64,000 nucleotides of DNA from Leifsonia shinshuensis (GTDB lineage Bacteria; Actinomycetota; Actinomycetes; Actinomycetales; Microbacteriaceae), in assembly GCF_031456835.1 (NCBI RefSeq), contig NZ_JAVDVK010000001.1, positions 992,001-1,056,000 of the forward strand, written 5' to 3'. A program made the position numbers and the translations under genes. The notes under the pieces were generated by a model. That model was not told the origin of the DNA. It worked only from the letters and a program-made list of their open reading frames with translations, and made no database searches. This document shows, piece after piece, positions 20,208-29,182 of this stretch (positions within the stretch are counted from its first letter, which is position 1; every line of letters starts with the position of its first letter).

Positions 20208-21650
20208 TCAGGAGTTGGAGCTGAGCTTCTCGCGCAGAGCCGCGAGCGACTCGTCGTCGGCGAGCGTTCCGCCGGCGCCGGAGTCGGAGGAGTACGAGGA
20301 CGAACCGCTGTCGGCGGCAGCCTCCTCGAGGCCCTTGGCGACCTGGCGCTTGTGCGCCTCCCAGCGCGCCTGGGCCGCAGCGTACTGCTGCTCCCACTCG
20401 TCGCGCTGCGCCTCGAAGCCTTCCTTCCACTCGTTGGTCTCCGGGTCGAAGCCCTCCGGGTACTTGTAGTTGCCCTGGTCGTCGTACTCGGTGACCATGC
20501 CGTAGAGCGCCGGGTCGAACTCGGTGCCCTCCGGGTCGACGCCCTCGTTCGCCTGCTTGAGCGACAGCGAGATGCGGCGGCGCTCCAGGTCGATGTCGAT
20601 GACCTTGACGAACACCTCGTCGCCCACCGAGACGACCTGCTCGGCCAGCTCGACGTGCTTGCCGGACAGCTCGGAGATGTGCACGAGGCCCTCGATGCCG
20701 TCCGCGACGCGGACGAACGCACCGAACGGGACGAGCTTGGTGACCTTGCCCGGTGCGACCTGACCGATCGCGTGGGTGCGGGCGAAGACCTGCCACGGGT
20801 CCTCCTGCGTCGCCTTCAGCGACAGGGAGACGCGCTCGCGGTCGAGGTCGACCTCGAGGATCTCGACGGTGACCTCCTGGCCCACCTCGACGACCTCGGA
20901 GGCGTGCTCGATGTGCTTCCAGGACAGCTCCGACACGTGGACGAGACCGTCGACGCCGCCGAGGTCGACGAACGCACCGAAGTTGACGATCGACGAGACG
21001 ACGCCCTTGCGGACCTGGCCCTTGTGCAGGTTGTTGAGGAACGTGGTGCGGGACTCGGACTGGGTCTGCTCCAGCAGCGCGCGGCGCGAGAGCACCACGT
21101 TGTTGCGGTTCTTGTCGAGCTCGAGGATCTTGGCCTCGATCTCCTGACCCAGGTACGGGGTGAGGTCGCGGACGCGGCGCAGCTCGATGAGCGACGCGGG
21201 CAGGAAGCCACGCAGGCCGATGTCGACGATCAGGCCGCCCTTGACGACCTCGATCACCGTACCGGTGACGACACCGTCGGCCTCCTTGATCTTCTCCACA
21301 TCGCCCCAGGCGCGCTCGTACTGCGCACGCTTCTTGGACAGGATGAGGCGACCCTCCTTGTCCTCCTTCTGGAGAACGAGAGCCTCGACGGTGTCGCCGA
21401 CCTCGACGACCTCGGTGGGGTCGACGTCGTGCTTGATGGAGAGTTCGCGCGAGGGGATGACGCCCTCGGTCTTGTAACCGACGTCGAGGAGGACCTCGTC
21501 GCGGTCGATCTTGACGACGGTGCCTTCGATCAGGTCTCCGTCGTTGAAGAACTTCAGCGTCTTTTCGACCGCGGCAAGAAAGTCCTCAGCAGATCCGATG
21601 TCGTTGACGGCGACCTGCTTGGGTGCCTTGTCGGTCGTTGCGGTTGTCAT
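20208..21650 (-). CDS. rpsA: 30S ribosomal protein S1
   Basis: RNA-binding ribosomal protein that helps mRNA bind to the 30S subunit. The 480-aa product has four S1 (OB-fold) repeats at roughly residues 40-108, 125-190, 212-280 and 297-366, the usual number in high-GC Gram-positives, and an acidic/Ser-rich C-terminal tail (DSGSSSYSSDSGAGGTL). It has its own terminator and a 107-nt upstream gap. GGAGC precedes the ATG at a rather long distance. Confidence 0.97.
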   Translation of the reverse strand: MTTATTDKAPKQVAVNDIGSAEDFLAAVEKTLKFFNDGDLIEGTVVKIDRDEVLLDVGYKTEGVIPSRELSIKHDVDPTEVVEVGDTVEALVLQKEDKEGRLILSKKRAQYERAWGDVEKIKEADGVVTGTVIEVVKGGLIVDIGLRGFLPASLIELRRVRDLTPYLGQEIEAKILELDKNRNNVVLSRRALLEQTQSESRTTFLNNLHKGQVRKGVVSSIVNFGAFVDLGGVDGLVHVSELSWKHIEHASEVVEVGQEVTVEILEVDLDRERVSLSLKATQEDPWQVFARTHAIGQVAPGKVTKLVPFGAFVRVADGIEGLVHISELSGKHVELAEQVVSVGDEVFVKVIDIDLERRRISLSLKQANEGVDPEGTEFDPALYGMVTEYDDQGNYKYPEGFDPETNEWKEGFEAQRDEWEQQYAAAQARWEAHKRQVAKGLEEAAADSGSSSYSSDSGAGGTLADDESLAALREKLSSNS

Positions 21651-21757
21651 GTAGTGGGTGCTCCGTTATGGACAGGAATCAGGCCGGTCGCGTCGTTGTT
21701 TCTGGATGTTCCGCGAACGGCAGGCGGATAGAGGTGTCACACAAGTGACGTTCTAGT

Positions 21758-22741
21758 CTACCGGGCTGCGGAGGCGTGCAGCAACCTGCGGCCGGCGAGG
21801 ATGTCGCGCAATGCCGGCTCCAGTTCCGGGTACGCGAACTCGTAGCCCGCGTCGAGGAGGCGCTCGGGCACCACCCAGCGGCTCTTCAGCACGAGTTCGG
21901 TCTCGGTGCGGATCGCCACCGAGCCCAGTTCGAGCATCCACCGGAACGCCGGGAGCCCAACGCGCGTGCCGAGCAGGCGGCGCAGTGTCGCCATCAGCGT
22001 GCGGTTGTCGCTGGGATGCGGCGATGAGACGTTCACGGCGCCGTCGAGCTCGGGATGCGCGCGCAGGAACTCGATGGCGCCGAGCACGTCGGCGATGTGC
22101 ACCCAGCTGAAGCGCTGGCGGCCGCCGCGGGCGCGGAACTCGTGGAATGTGCCGGCGTTGCGGCGCGCCGCCGTGGCGAACCACCGGCCGTCGACCTGTG
22201 GGCCGCCCAGCCCGAAGCGGGCCAGCGCGACGAGCGGGCCGAGCGCGCTGCCGTCGCCGAGCACGATGGCCATGCGCAGGGCGACGCGGCGCGTGCCGGG
22301 GAGGTCGCCCTCGAAGAGCTCGCGCTCCCAGGCTTTCGCCACCTCGACGGAGAAGCCCGTGCCCAGCTCGCCGGTCGCCTCCGTCATCGGCCGGTCCTCC
22401 GCGTGCCGGTAGATGGTCGCGGTCGAGGCGTTGAACCAGACCGGCGGCGGCGCGTCGCTCGTCGCGATCGCCTCGCGCACCGCTCGCGTGGTGACCAGGC
22501 GCGACCGGAAGATCTCCGCCCGGTTGGCGTCGTTGTAACGGCAGTTCACGCTCTTGCCCGCGAGGTTGATCACGGCCGCCGCGCCGGTGACGGCTTCCCG
22601 GAGCCCGGCCGCGTCGTCCCAGCGCACGTCGGGGCCGTCGCGCCCGACGAGGACCACGTCCGCGCCGGCCTCCCGGTAGTGCTGTGCGAGGTAGCGGCCG
22701 ATGAAGCCGGACGCCCCCGCGATGACGATGCGCTCACTCAC
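21758..22741 (-). CDS. TIGR01777 family NAD(P)-binding epimerase
   Basis: Extended short-chain dehydrogenase/reductase of the TIGR01777 (YfcH/SULA-like) group; substrates are unknown. The 327-aa protein has the Rossmann GASGFIGR (residues 8-15), INLAGKSVNCRY, the FNASTATIY segment and a C-terminal DUF1731-like region (LGTRVGLPAFRWMLELG). Its start overlaps the DUF4166 stop by 4 nt, so the two form a translationally coupled pair. Confidence 0.9.
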   Translation of the reverse strand: MSERIVIAGASGFIGRYLAQHYREAGADVVLVGRDGPDVRWDDAAGLREAVTGAAAVINLAGKSVNCRYNDANRAEIFRSRLVTTRAVREAIATSDAPPPVWFNASTATIYRHAEDRPMTEATGELGTGFSVEVAKAWERELFEGDLPGTRRVALRMAIVLGDGSALGPLVALARFGLGGPQVDGRWFATAARRNAGTFHEFRARGGRQRFSWVHIADVLGAIEFLRAHPELDGAVNVSSPHPSDNRTLMATLRRLLGTRVGLPAFRWMLELGSVAIRTETELVLKSRWVVPERLLDAGYEFAYPELEPALRDILAGRRLLHASAAR

Positions 22742-23391
22742 TGCTGCTGGTCCCCCTCGGGTGTCACGTTGTAGCGGAAGAGTCCGCCGTACTGGTAGAT
22801 CCGGCCGATGACCGGGAGCGTCACGGTGATGGACACGCGCTGCTGCCCGGCGTCCTCATCCCACCGCTCGGTCAGCACGACGACCGGAGCGATCGGCGAC
22901 GGGATGCGCACCCGCCGGCCCGCGAGAACCACGTGCACCTCCGTCGAGCGCAGGCGGAGACCTCCGTCGCGGACGGTGGCGCGGAAGCGCGCCTCGGCGC
23001 GCACCGGGTCGCCGAGCCGGTCGACGAGTTCGCTGCCGCCGCGGCGGCCCACGCCGACCTCGGAGACGCCGATCTCATCCACCATGACCGCCGAGCGCCC
23101 GCGGAACGCGAACGCCCGTTCCGCCGCGACCGCCGGCGAACCGTCCGGCCGGACGACCGGACGGTTCGCCACCGTGAACGGGACCTCGCGCTGCCAGACC
23201 GGGAACAGCACCCGGGACCGCGCGAAGAGCGCGAGCACTGGCCACAGCCAGCGTCTCGGGGTGCCGACCGTGTCGAACACACCGGCTCCTCGCCCCACGG
23301 AGCCGGACGGGATGGCGTCGAAGTACGTCTGCAGCCGTGGATGCAGGTCGTCGAACGCCGCGCCGAGCACGGCGCGGTAGGGCGAGGTCAC
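22738..23391 (-). CDS. DUF4166 domain-containing protein
   Basis: The 217-aa protein fits DUF4166, whose members are often encoded next to or fused with epimerase/dehydrogenase proteins. It starts with the typical YRAVLGAAFDDLHPRLQTYF and ends with a beta-rich FRYNVTPEGD. There is no signal peptide and no strongly predicted membrane helix. It starts 19 nt after the DUF885 gene and overlaps the TIGR01777 epimerase, suggesting a shared but unidentified pathway. Confidence 0.8.
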   Translation of the reverse strand: MTSPYRAVLGAAFDDLHPRLQTYFDAIPSGSVGRGAGVFDTVGTPRRWLWPVLALFARSRVLFPVWQREVPFTVANRPVVRPDGSPAVAAERAFAFRGRSAVMVDEIGVSEVGVGRRGGSELVDRLGDPVRAEARFRATVRDGGLRLRSTEVHVVLAGRRVRIPSPIAPVVVLTERWDEDAGQQRVSITVTLPVIGRIYQYGGLFRYNVTPEGDQQQ

Positions 23392-23410
23392 CGGGTGCGG
23401 GGGCTGCCGC

Positions 23411-25084
23411 TCAGTCGAGCAGCGCCGCCTTCAGGGTGTCGAGGCCGACGCCGCCGATGTCGAGCGCCTTCTTGTGGAACGCCTTGATGTCGAACGACGC
23501 ACCCTCGCGGCGCGCGTACTCGTCGCGCAGCTGCTCCCAGATGCGCTGACCGATCTTGTACGACGGAGCCTGCCCCGGCCAGCCGAGGTAGCGGTTCACC
23601 TCGAAGCGGACGAAGCCGTCGTTCATGTTGACGTTCTCGCGAAGGAAGGGGAACGCGTCCTCCCCCGTCCACGGACGCGAGCCGTCGGGCAGCGGCTTCT
23701 CGAGGTGCACGCCGATGTCGAGCACGACGCGCGCGGCGCGCATCCGCTGGCCGTCGAGCATCCCGAGCCGGTCGGCCGGGTCGTCGAGGTAGCCGAGCTG
23801 CTCCATCAGCCGCTCGGCGTAGAGCGCCCAGCCCTCCGCGTGGCCGGACGTGCCGGCGATGCGGCGCCACGAGTTCAGCTGCGCCTTGTTGTAGGTGGCC
23901 TGGGCGATCTGCAGGTGGTGACCCGGGACGCCCTCGTGGTAGACCGTCGTCAGTTCGCGCCACGTGTCGAACTCCGTGACACCTTCGGGAACGCTCCACC
24001 ACATCCGGCCGGCGCGCGCGAAGTCGTCGCTGGGACCGGTGTAGTAGATGCCGCCCTCCTGGGTCGGCGCGATCATGCACTCGAGCCGGCGGATCTCGGC
24101 CGGGATGTCGAAGTGCGACTTGCCGAGCTCTTCGATCGCGCGGTCGCTGGTCTCCTGCATCCAGCGCTGCAGCGCGTCGGTACCGTGCAGCTTGCGGCTC
24201 GGGTCGCCGTCCAGGAACTCGATCGCCTCGAGGACGGTGGCGCCCGGCCTGATCTCCCGCGCGATCGACTCCTGCTCGGCGCGCATGCGGGCGAGCTCCT
24301 CGATGCCCCACTCGTAGGTCTCGTCGAAGTCGACCGTCGCGCCGAGGAAGCCGCGCGACGCCAGGGCGTAGAGCTCCCGGCCGACCGCGTCCTTCTCGGG
24401 CGCGTGCTGCGCCAGCTCGTTCTCGAGGAAGTCGGCGAGCGACGCGTACGCCTGCGCCGACTCCTGTGCGCCCGCCGCGAGGTCGGACTTCAGCGACTCG
24501 GGCAGCACTCCGTTGAGGGGCCGTGCGTCGCCGGTGAACTCGAAGAAGAAGCCGCTGTCGGCGACCTGCTTGCGCGCCTGGGCGAGCACTTCGCGCACCT
24601 GGCGGATCGCGGGGACGTTCCCGTTCGCGATTCCGCTGCGCAGCGTCTCGATGTAGCCGTTCATCGCGGCGGGCAGGTTGTGCAGGCGCTTGGCGACGTT
24701 CGCCCAGTCGTCCTCGGTGTCGGTCGGCACCAGGTCGAAGATGTCGCGCAGCTCTTGCGCGGGCGAGGCGATGACGTTGAGGTCGCGCTGCGCGAAGCCG
24801 GCGTCGTGCTTCTCGACGGTGAGCTGCAGCTCCCGCGCGAGGTCCATCTTGGTGATGCGGTCGATGTCGTCGACCGGCTCCGCCGCTTCGATGCGGGCCA
24901 GAGCCTCCTTCACCTTGGCGATGGCGGTCTCGGCGCCCGCGGGAGAGTAGTCGGCGTACTCGCCCTCGCGGCCGGGTCGACCGAGCCAAACGTGGTACTC
25001 GGGGAACAGTTCGAGCTGGGTGTCCACCCACTCCTCGGCGATCGTGTCGACCGGGGTAGGTTCGCGCTTCTGATCGTTGGTCAT
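23411..25084 (-). CDS. DUF885 family metallopeptidase-like protein
   Basis: The 557-aa protein belongs to the DUF885 group, resembling M32/M3-type zinc peptidases, with the zinc motif in VYHEGVPGHHLQIA near residue 380 and a downstream ligand region HAEGWALYAERL. No signal peptide is seen, so it is probably cytoplasmic. The ATG has TAGGGT exactly 6 nt upstream. It heads a probable operon with the DUF4166 and TIGR01777 genes. Substrate unknown. Confidence 0.88.
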   Translation of the reverse strand: MTNDQKREPTPVDTIAEEWVDTQLELFPEYHVWLGRPGREGEYADYSPAGAETAIAKVKEALARIEAAEPVDDIDRITKMDLARELQLTVEKHDAGFAQRDLNVIASPAQELRDIFDLVPTDTEDDWANVAKRLHNLPAAMNGYIETLRSGIANGNVPAIRQVREVLAQARKQVADSGFFFEFTGDARPLNGVLPESLKSDLAAGAQESAQAYASLADFLENELAQHAPEKDAVGRELYALASRGFLGATVDFDETYEWGIEELARMRAEQESIAREIRPGATVLEAIEFLDGDPSRKLHGTDALQRWMQETSDRAIEELGKSHFDIPAEIRRLECMIAPTQEGGIYYTGPSDDFARAGRMWWSVPEGVTEFDTWRELTTVYHEGVPGHHLQIAQATYNKAQLNSWRRIAGTSGHAEGWALYAERLMEQLGYLDDPADRLGMLDGQRMRAARVVLDIGVHLEKPLPDGSRPWTGEDAFPFLRENVNMNDGFVRFEVNRYLGWPGQAPSYKIGQRIWEQLRDEYARREGASFDIKAFHKKALDIGGVGLDTLKAALLD

Positions 25085-25090
25085 GCTCCG

Positions 25091-25096
25091 ACCCTA
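25091..25096 (-). promoter_or_regulatory. -10 element, leaderless start of DUF885 gene
   Basis: TAGGGT on the minus strand, 6-nt spacer CGGAGC, then ATG at 25084. Confidence 0.55.
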
Positions 25097-25167
25097 CCGA
25101 TCGGTCCACCCCGCAGGCAGGGGAAATCGCACACTGTGGACAACCCGTCGCCTGTGGAGGGAACGGC

Positions 25168-27840
25168 TCAGTGCGCGGCGGCGTCCCAGTTCGCGCCCCG
25201 GCCCACCTGCACGTCGAGGGGCACCCGCAGGTCGGCCGCGCCCGCCATCCGGGCGCGGACGATCGCCTCCAGGGCGTCCCACTCGCCGTGCGCGACCTCG
25301 AAGATGAGCTCGTCGTGCACCTGCAGCAGCATCCGGGATTCGAGGCGCTGATCGATGATGTCGCCCGCGATCCCCAGCATGGCCACCTTCATGATGTCGG
25401 CGGCCGAGCCCTGGATCGGCGCGTTGAGCGCCTGCCGCTCGGCGTTCTCGCGCAGCACGCGGTTCGTCGACGTGAGGTCGGCGAACGGACGGCGGCGACC
25501 GAAGATCGTCTCGGTGAAGCCGTCGACGCGCGCCTGCTCCACGACGTTGCGCAGGTAGTCGCGCACCGCACCGAAGCGCTCGAAGTAGTCGCTCATCAGC
25601 TGGCGTGCTTCGGAGGTCTCGATGCGCAGCTGCTTGGACAGGCCGAAGGCGCTCAACCCGTAGGCGAGCCCGTACGACATCGCCTTCACCTTCGTGCGCA
25701 TCGCCGCGGTGACCTCCGCCGGCGGGACGCCGAACACGCGCGAGCCGACGAACCGGTGCAGGTCCTCCCCCGCGTTGAACGCCTCGATCAGCCCCGGGTC
25801 CTCCGACAGGTGCGCCATGATGCGCATTTCGATCTGCGAGTAGTCGGCGGTGAGCAGCGTCTCGAATCCCTCGCCCTGGATGAAGGCCGAGCGGATCTCC
25901 CGCCCCTCTTCAGTGCGGATCGGGATGTTCTGCAGGTTCGGGTCGTTCGAGGAGATGCGGCCCGTGCTCGTGCCGGTCTGGTCGTACGTGGTGTGGATGC
26001 GGCCGTCGCTCTCGACGGACCGCTCCAGCGTCTCGACGATCTGCTTGAGCTTGGTCGCGTCGCGGTGCCGCAGCAGAAGGCCGAGGAACGGATGCGGGTT
26101 CTTCTCCTGCAGGTCCGCCAGCGATCCCGCGTCGGTCGAGTAGCCGGTCTTCGTCGCGCGGGTCTTCGGCATCCCGAGCTCCTCGAAGAGCACCTGCTGA
26201 AGCTGCTTCGGCGAGCCGAGGTTGATCTCGTGACCGATCTGCGCGTACGCCTGCGCGGCGAAGTCGTTGGCCTTGTCGGTGAGCTGTCCGCGGAGGCGCG
26301 CGAGCACTTCGGAGTCGATCGTGACGCCGTTCAGCTCCATCTCGGCGAGCACGGCGACCAGCGGCAGCTCGATGTCGTCGAGCACGCCCCGGGTGCCCTC
26401 GTCGAGCGCGATCATCTGACCCTCGGCGACGCGGCGGATGTACCAGGCCTCGGTCGCCGGGCTGACCGCGTCGTTGATCGGGACGAGCTGGTTCGGGTCG
26501 GAGACCGGTAGCGTCTCGCCGAGCACCTCGTAGACCTGCTCCGCGAGAGACTGCGCCGCGGCGCCTGGCTTCACCAGCCAGGAGGCGATGCGCGTGTCGA
26601 AGGCGAGTCCGTCGACCACGAAACCGGCACGGCTGAGCGCCTTGAACTGCGGCTTGGCGTGGAAGAAGTACTTGGGCGCACTGCTCGCGAGCCACTCCTC
26701 CAGTGCGGCGTAGTCGGGCCGGCCGGTCACCCACGGCACGTAGACGCTGTCGTCGGCGGTCGCCAGGCCGAAGCCGGTGACCCCGGCCGGGCCGCGTTCG
26801 AGCTGCACGGCGATGGCGGCTCCGTCGGCCGACGCCTTCGACAGCCAGTTCGCGAGCTCTTCGTCGACCATCGTGCGAACGGCCGGCGCGCTCACCGCGC
26901 CCGCGTCGCCCACCTCGGCGACGGAGACGGCGCCGTCGAGCATCCCCTCTTCGGCCGCCGTCTTCATGAGCCGGTCGAGCAGGGTCTTGAACTGGAGGCG
27001 CGCGAAGATGTCGCGCACCGCGTTCTCGTTGAGCGGCTTGCGCTCGAGGTCCCTGGGACCGATCGGCAGCTCGACATCGTCGAGGAGCTGGTTGAGGCGC
27101 CGGTTGCGGAGCGCGTTCTCCTTCTGGTCGCGCAGGTTCTGCCCGACGACGCCCTTGATCTCGTCGGCGTGCGCCACGATGTTCTCGACCGTGCCGTACT
27201 GCTGCACCCACTTGACGGCGGTCTTCTCGCCGACCTTGTCGATACCGATCAGGTTGTCGCTGGTCTCGCCGACGAGGGCCGCGATCTCGGGGTACTGGTG
27301 CGGCTCGATGCCGTACTTCTCGCGCACGGCCGCCGGGTCGTACACCTTGAGCTCGGACACGCCGCGGACGTTCGGGTAGAGCAGCGTCACGTCGTCGTTG
27401 ACGAGCTGGATGGTGTCGCGGTCGCCCGAGACGAGCAGCACTTTGAAGCCCTGCTCCACGCCCTGCCGGGCGAGGGTGGCGAGGATGTCGTCGGCCTCGT
27501 AGTCCTCCTTCGCGATGGTGGTGACGTTCATCGCGTGGAGCGCCTCCTCGAGCAGCGGTACCTGGCCGGCGAACTCGGAGGGGGTCTCGCCGCGGGTGCC
27601 CTTGTACTCCGGGTACTCGCGCGTGCGGAACGAGTAGCGGGAGATGTCGAAGGCCACCGCGAGGTGGGTCGGCTTCTGCTGCTGCAGCAGGTTGATGAAC
27701 ATGGCGATGAAGCCGTGGATCGCGTTGGTGTGCTGCCCTTCGCGGTTCACGAAACTGTCGACAGGAAGCGCGTAGAAGGCCCGGAATGCCAGCGAATGGC
27801 CGTCGATGACGAGAAGGGTAGGCTTTTCGGAGTCTGACAC
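25168..27840 (-). CDS. polA: DNA polymerase I
   Basis: Repair polymerase that also removes RNA primers. The 890-aa protein has an N-terminal 5' nuclease domain (about 1-300: VIDGHSLAFRAFYALP, SGDRDTIQLV, GIDKVGEKTA) and a C-terminal family A polymerase domain with motif A DYSQIEMR, motif B RTKVKAMSYGLAYG and motif C VHDELIFE. In the middle domain the exonuclease I signature DxE is replaced (AIAVQLERG), so proofreading is probably absent, as in other actinobacterial PolA. It starts with GTG, with TAGGCT 6 nt upstream. Confidence 0.97.
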   Translation of the reverse strand: MSDSEKPTLLVIDGHSLAFRAFYALPVDSFVNREGQHTNAIHGFIAMFINLLQQQKPTHLAVAFDISRYSFRTREYPEYKGTRGETPSEFAGQVPLLEEALHAMNVTTIAKEDYEADDILATLARQGVEQGFKVLLVSGDRDTIQLVNDDVTLLYPNVRGVSELKVYDPAAVREKYGIEPHQYPEIAALVGETSDNLIGIDKVGEKTAVKWVQQYGTVENIVAHADEIKGVVGQNLRDQKENALRNRRLNQLLDDVELPIGPRDLERKPLNENAVRDIFARLQFKTLLDRLMKTAAEEGMLDGAVSVAEVGDAGAVSAPAVRTMVDEELANWLSKASADGAAIAVQLERGPAGVTGFGLATADDSVYVPWVTGRPDYAALEEWLASSAPKYFFHAKPQFKALSRAGFVVDGLAFDTRIASWLVKPGAAAQSLAEQVYEVLGETLPVSDPNQLVPINDAVSPATEAWYIRRVAEGQMIALDEGTRGVLDDIELPLVAVLAEMELNGVTIDSEVLARLRGQLTDKANDFAAQAYAQIGHEINLGSPKQLQQVLFEELGMPKTRATKTGYSTDAGSLADLQEKNPHPFLGLLLRHRDATKLKQIVETLERSVESDGRIHTTYDQTGTSTGRISSNDPNLQNIPIRTEEGREIRSAFIQGEGFETLLTADYSQIEMRIMAHLSEDPGLIEAFNAGEDLHRFVGSRVFGVPPAEVTAAMRTKVKAMSYGLAYGLSAFGLSKQLRIETSEARQLMSDYFERFGAVRDYLRNVVEQARVDGFTETIFGRRRPFADLTSTNRVLRENAERQALNAPIQGSAADIMKVAMLGIAGDIIDQRLESRMLLQVHDELIFEVAHGEWDALEAIVRARMAGAADLRVPLDVQVGRGANWDAAAH

Positions 27841-27846
27841 CAGGCA

Positions 27847-27852
27847 AGCCTA
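27847..27852 (-). promoter_or_regulatory. -10 element, leaderless start of polA
   Basis: TAGGCT on the minus strand, spacer TGCCTG, then GTG at 27840. It lies in the 57-bp gap shared with the divergent thioesterase gene. Confidence 0.6.
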
Positions 27853-27897
27853 CAAGGGGCCGGTGACAGTGCAGACGACCGTCAGGAGAGGCCGAGG

Positions 27898-28302
27898 ATG
27901 ACCGACGACGCACTCACGTATGTGCAGCAGAGGGGGCTCGGCCGGCTGGCCGAGAAGATGGGCATCGAGATGCTCGAGTTCACCGTCGAGCGGGCCGTGG
28001 CCCGCATGCCCGTCGAGGGCAACACGCAGCCGGCGGACCTGCTGCACGGCGGTGCGTACGTGGTGCTCGGCGAGTCCCTCGGCTCGATGTCGGCCAACCT
28101 CTACGCGGGCGAAGGACGCCTCGCGGTCGGCATCGAGATCAACGCGTCGCACACCCGCTCGGCGACGAGCGGCTACGTCACGGGCGTGTGCACGCCCATC
28201 CACCTCGGCCGCACGCTGACGACGCACGAGATCGCGGTGACGGACGACCGCGGCCGCCGCTGCTCGACCATCCGCATCACGAACCTGATCAAGGACCTGT
28301 GA
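27898..28302 (+). CDS. PaaI/YbgC-type hotdog thioesterase
   Basis: The 134-aa single hotdog domain is typical of small acyl-CoA thioesterases (PaaI, EntH, MenI-like). The helix start TQPADLLHGGAYVVLGESLGSM carries the expected active-site region, and the GIEINASHTRSATSGYVTG stretch matches the CoA-binding part. The ATG is preceded by a strong GGAGAGG. It is divergent from polA and convergent with the response regulator. The actual substrate cannot be read from sequence. Confidence 0.88.
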   Translation: MTDDALTYVQQRGLGRLAEKMGIEMLEFTVERAVARMPVEGNTQPADLLHGGAYVVLGESLGSMSANLYAGEGRLAVGIEINASHTRSATSGYVTGVCTPIHLGRTLTTHEIAVTDDRGRRCSTIRITNLIKDL

Positions 28303-28320
28303 CGCGACCCGCGCGCTGAC

Positions 28321-28375
28321 GATTTGTGCCAAATCGTGGTTATGGCACGCGCATAACCGCGATTTGGCACAAATC
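28321..28375. repeat. Family B palindrome, copy 2
   Basis: 24-nt arms (28321-28344 and 28352-28375) with a single G-T type mismatch and a 7-nt loop; arms begin GATTTGTGCCAAATC as in copy 1. The arm base next to the loop is G/C here, where copy 1 has an unpaired G on both sides. It lies 18 nt past the thioesterase stop, between convergent genes. Confidence 0.9.
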
Positions 28376-28435
28376 TTCGCCCCAAGTGGCGGGCCCAGGA
28401 CGCGCCCCGGGAGCGGGGCAGGGCGGGGCGGGCGG

Positions 28436-29041
28436 CTACTTCTTGGGGGCGAGCTGCTCGATGATCGCCTGGGCGACGTCGTGCATGGTGAGGCGGCGGT
28501 CCATCGACGCCTTCTGGATCCAGCGGAACGCCTCGGGCTCGCTGAGGCCCATCTTCTCGTTGAGGAGGCCCTTGGCGCGGTCCACCAGCTTGCGGGTCTC
28601 GAAGCGCTGCACCATGTCGGAGACCTCGGCCTCGAGGGCGATGATCTGCTGGTAGCGCGCGAGGGCGATCTCGATCGCCGGGAGCAGGTCGTTCGGCGTG
28701 AACGGCTTGACGACGTACGCGAGCGCGCCCGCCTCGGTGGCCCGCTCGACGAGCTCCTTCTGGCTGAATGCGGTCAGCAGGACGACGGGGGCGATGTGGT
28801 CCTTCGAGAGGCGCTCCGCCGCGGAGATGCCGTCGAGCTGCGGCATCTTGACGTCCATGATGACCAGGTCGGGACGCAGCTCGGTCGCCAGGGCCACAGC
28901 GGTCTCGCCGTCGCCGGCCTCACCCACGACCTCGAAACCGTTGTCGCGCAGGATCTCGACGATGTCGAGGCGGATGAGCGATTCGTCCTCCGCCACGACG
29001 ACGCGGCGGGGTGCGGTGGCGGTGTTCTCCTGGTCAGTCAC
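28436..29041 (-). CDS. ANTAR-domain response regulator (PdtaR-like)
   Basis: Two-component regulator whose output is an RNA-binding ANTAR domain acting as an antiterminator, like mycobacterial PdtaR (Rv1626). The 201-aa protein has a receiver domain with acidic pocket Glu18/Asp19 and phospho-acceptor Asp63 (LVIMDVKMP), then ANTAR at about residues 130-190 (FETRKLVDRAKGLLNEKMG ... AFRWIQKASM). The GTG at 29041 is chosen over a TTG two codons earlier because TAGGCT lies 7 nt upstream of it. The partner kinase is not in this window. Confidence 0.92.
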   Translation of the reverse strand: MTDQENTATAPRRVVVAEDESLIRLDIVEILRDNGFEVVGEAGDGETAVALATELRPDLVIMDVKMPQLDGISAAERLSKDHIAPVVLLTAFSQKELVERATEAGALAYVVKPFTPNDLLPAIEIALARYQQIIALEAEVSDMVQRFETRKLVDRAKGLLNEKMGLSEPEAFRWIQKASMDRRLTMHDVAQAIIEQLAPKK

Positions 29042-29048
29042 GCACAAA

Positions 29049-29054
29049 AGCCTA
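29049..29054 (-). promoter_or_regulatory. -10 element, leaderless start of the PdtaR-like gene
   Basis: TAGGCT on the minus strand, 7 nt before the GTG at 29041. A possible tRNA-Leu -10 (TATTGT, 29058-29063, plus strand) is only a few bases away, so the two divergent promoters are almost back to back. Confidence 0.5.
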
Positions 29055-29079
29055 CGGTATTGTTCAGGTGTTGTTGTGC

Positions 29080-29162
29080 GCCGCCGTGGCGGAATGGCAG
29101 ACGCGGAGCACTCAAAATGCTTTGTCCGGAAGGGCGTGTGGGTTCGAGTCCCACCGGCGGCA
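29080..29162 (+). tRNA. tRNA-Leu (anticodon CAA)
   Basis: Acceptor stem GCCGCCG (29080-29086) pairs with CGGCGGC (29155-29161), discriminator A at 29162. The anticodon loop CTCAAAA carries CAA between AGCA and TGCT. A long variable arm (class II) follows, then the T arm GTGGGTTCGAGTCCCAC. CCA is not encoded. About 83 nt, as expected for tRNA-Leu. It decodes UUG, a rare codon in such a GC-rich genome. Confidence 0.95.
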
Positions 29163-29182
29163 CGACGTCGGATGCGCGCGCG

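Noticed and set aside
25168..27840. Frame damage in polA explaining the missing exonuclease residues
   Set aside because: The frame is continuous and all polymerase and 5' nuclease motifs are intact; a degenerate 3'-5' exonuclease domain is usual in this group.
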